Made by a program: the position numbers and the translations under genes. Source: Acanthaster planci (Eukaryota > Echinodermata > Asteroidea > Valvatida > Acanthasteridae). From it: a stretch of DNA of 17,422 nucleotides. Positions 17,375 through 17,422 of the stretch are shown here, one piece after another. A model generated the notes under the pieces. It had not been told where the DNA came from. It worked only from the letters and a program-made list of their open reading frames with translations, and did not search any database. The stretch lies in assembly GCF_001949145.1 (NCBI RefSeq), contig NW_019091508.1, positions 7,690-25,111 of the forward strand, given 5' to 3'. Numbering within the stretch: the first letter of the stretch is position 1; every line of letters starts with the position of its first letter.

Positions 17375-17422
17375 ATCTTAAGGCCTGACTAAATTTCTTG
17401 CCCACAGAATAGGCTTTTATAC

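Larger units (their letters stand above)
16866..17422 (+). other. GSPT1: eRF3 intron 11 (partial)
   Basis: Intronic sequence to the edge of the window. It contains paired TATAAGC motifs (16985-17077) and an inverted repeat (17328-17374), both suggestive of transposon-derived DNA. No coding exon was recognised. Confidence 0.75.

Noticed and set aside
1-17422. tRNA, rRNA or other structured RNA genes
   Set aside because: None recognised by eye on either strand; a covariance-model scan was not possible.

Overview
The window is metazoan nuclear DNA. It has spliced exons with GT/AG boundaries, long introns, a satellite array and degenerate DNA-transposon remnants, and no bacterial gene organisation. 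The one gene identified with confidence is the translation termination GTPase eRF3 (GSPT1). Its exons can be joined into one open frame of 440 codons that breaks off at the right edge. Intron sizes (about 0.2-2.3 kb), a strong excess of the palindrome TACATGTA in the introns, and close protein similarity to vertebrate GSPT1 suggest an invertebrate deuterostome. A lancelet is my favourite guess, but an echinoderm, hemichordate or another marine invertebrate is not excluded.

Layout. Positions 1-4125 are a tandem array built from two related monomers, A (about 213 bp) and B (about 230 bp). Over 57-2272 they alternate strictly, giving a 443-bp higher-order repeat. An unrelated segment at 4126-4966 interrupts the array. 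It resumes at 4967-6300 and decays into strongly diverged monomers up to about 7090. The array runs off the left edge. B-type monomers each contain a 115-nt block bounded by a pyrimidine-rich ..ACAG and GTAAGT, so they look like tandem pseudo-exons on the + strand. Just after the array, 7162-7485 is an open frame of 107 codons that begins exactly at a good splice acceptor and ends at TAA. It is probably the last exon of an unrecognised gene, possibly one whose upstream introns or exons include the array. A poly(A) signal lies about 500 bp further on.

Positions 7486-8994 are intergenic and contain the likely eRF3 promoter: a full CRE palindrome and a TOP-like pyrimidine tract, then a short 5' UTR with an in-frame stop that fixes the start codon. 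From 8995 to 16865, eleven coding exons give the PAM2 tail (two overlapping PABP-binding motifs), an acidic/Ser-rich linker, the complete G domain with all its motifs, and the beginning of beta-barrel domain 2. The last part of the protein (about 160 residues by comparison with the family) lies to the right of the window. The introns hold a hAT-like non-autonomous element with matching terminal inverted repeats (intron 9), an unexplained 177-codon open frame (intron 1), a 13-base G run beside a weak donor (intron 8), and paired 17-bp-spaced TATAAGC motifs typical of transposon ends (intron 11).

The strongest candidates for something undescribed are the exon-like satellite array with its downstream terminal exon, and the 17-bp deletion that created monomer A by removing the 3' splice-site-like tract.
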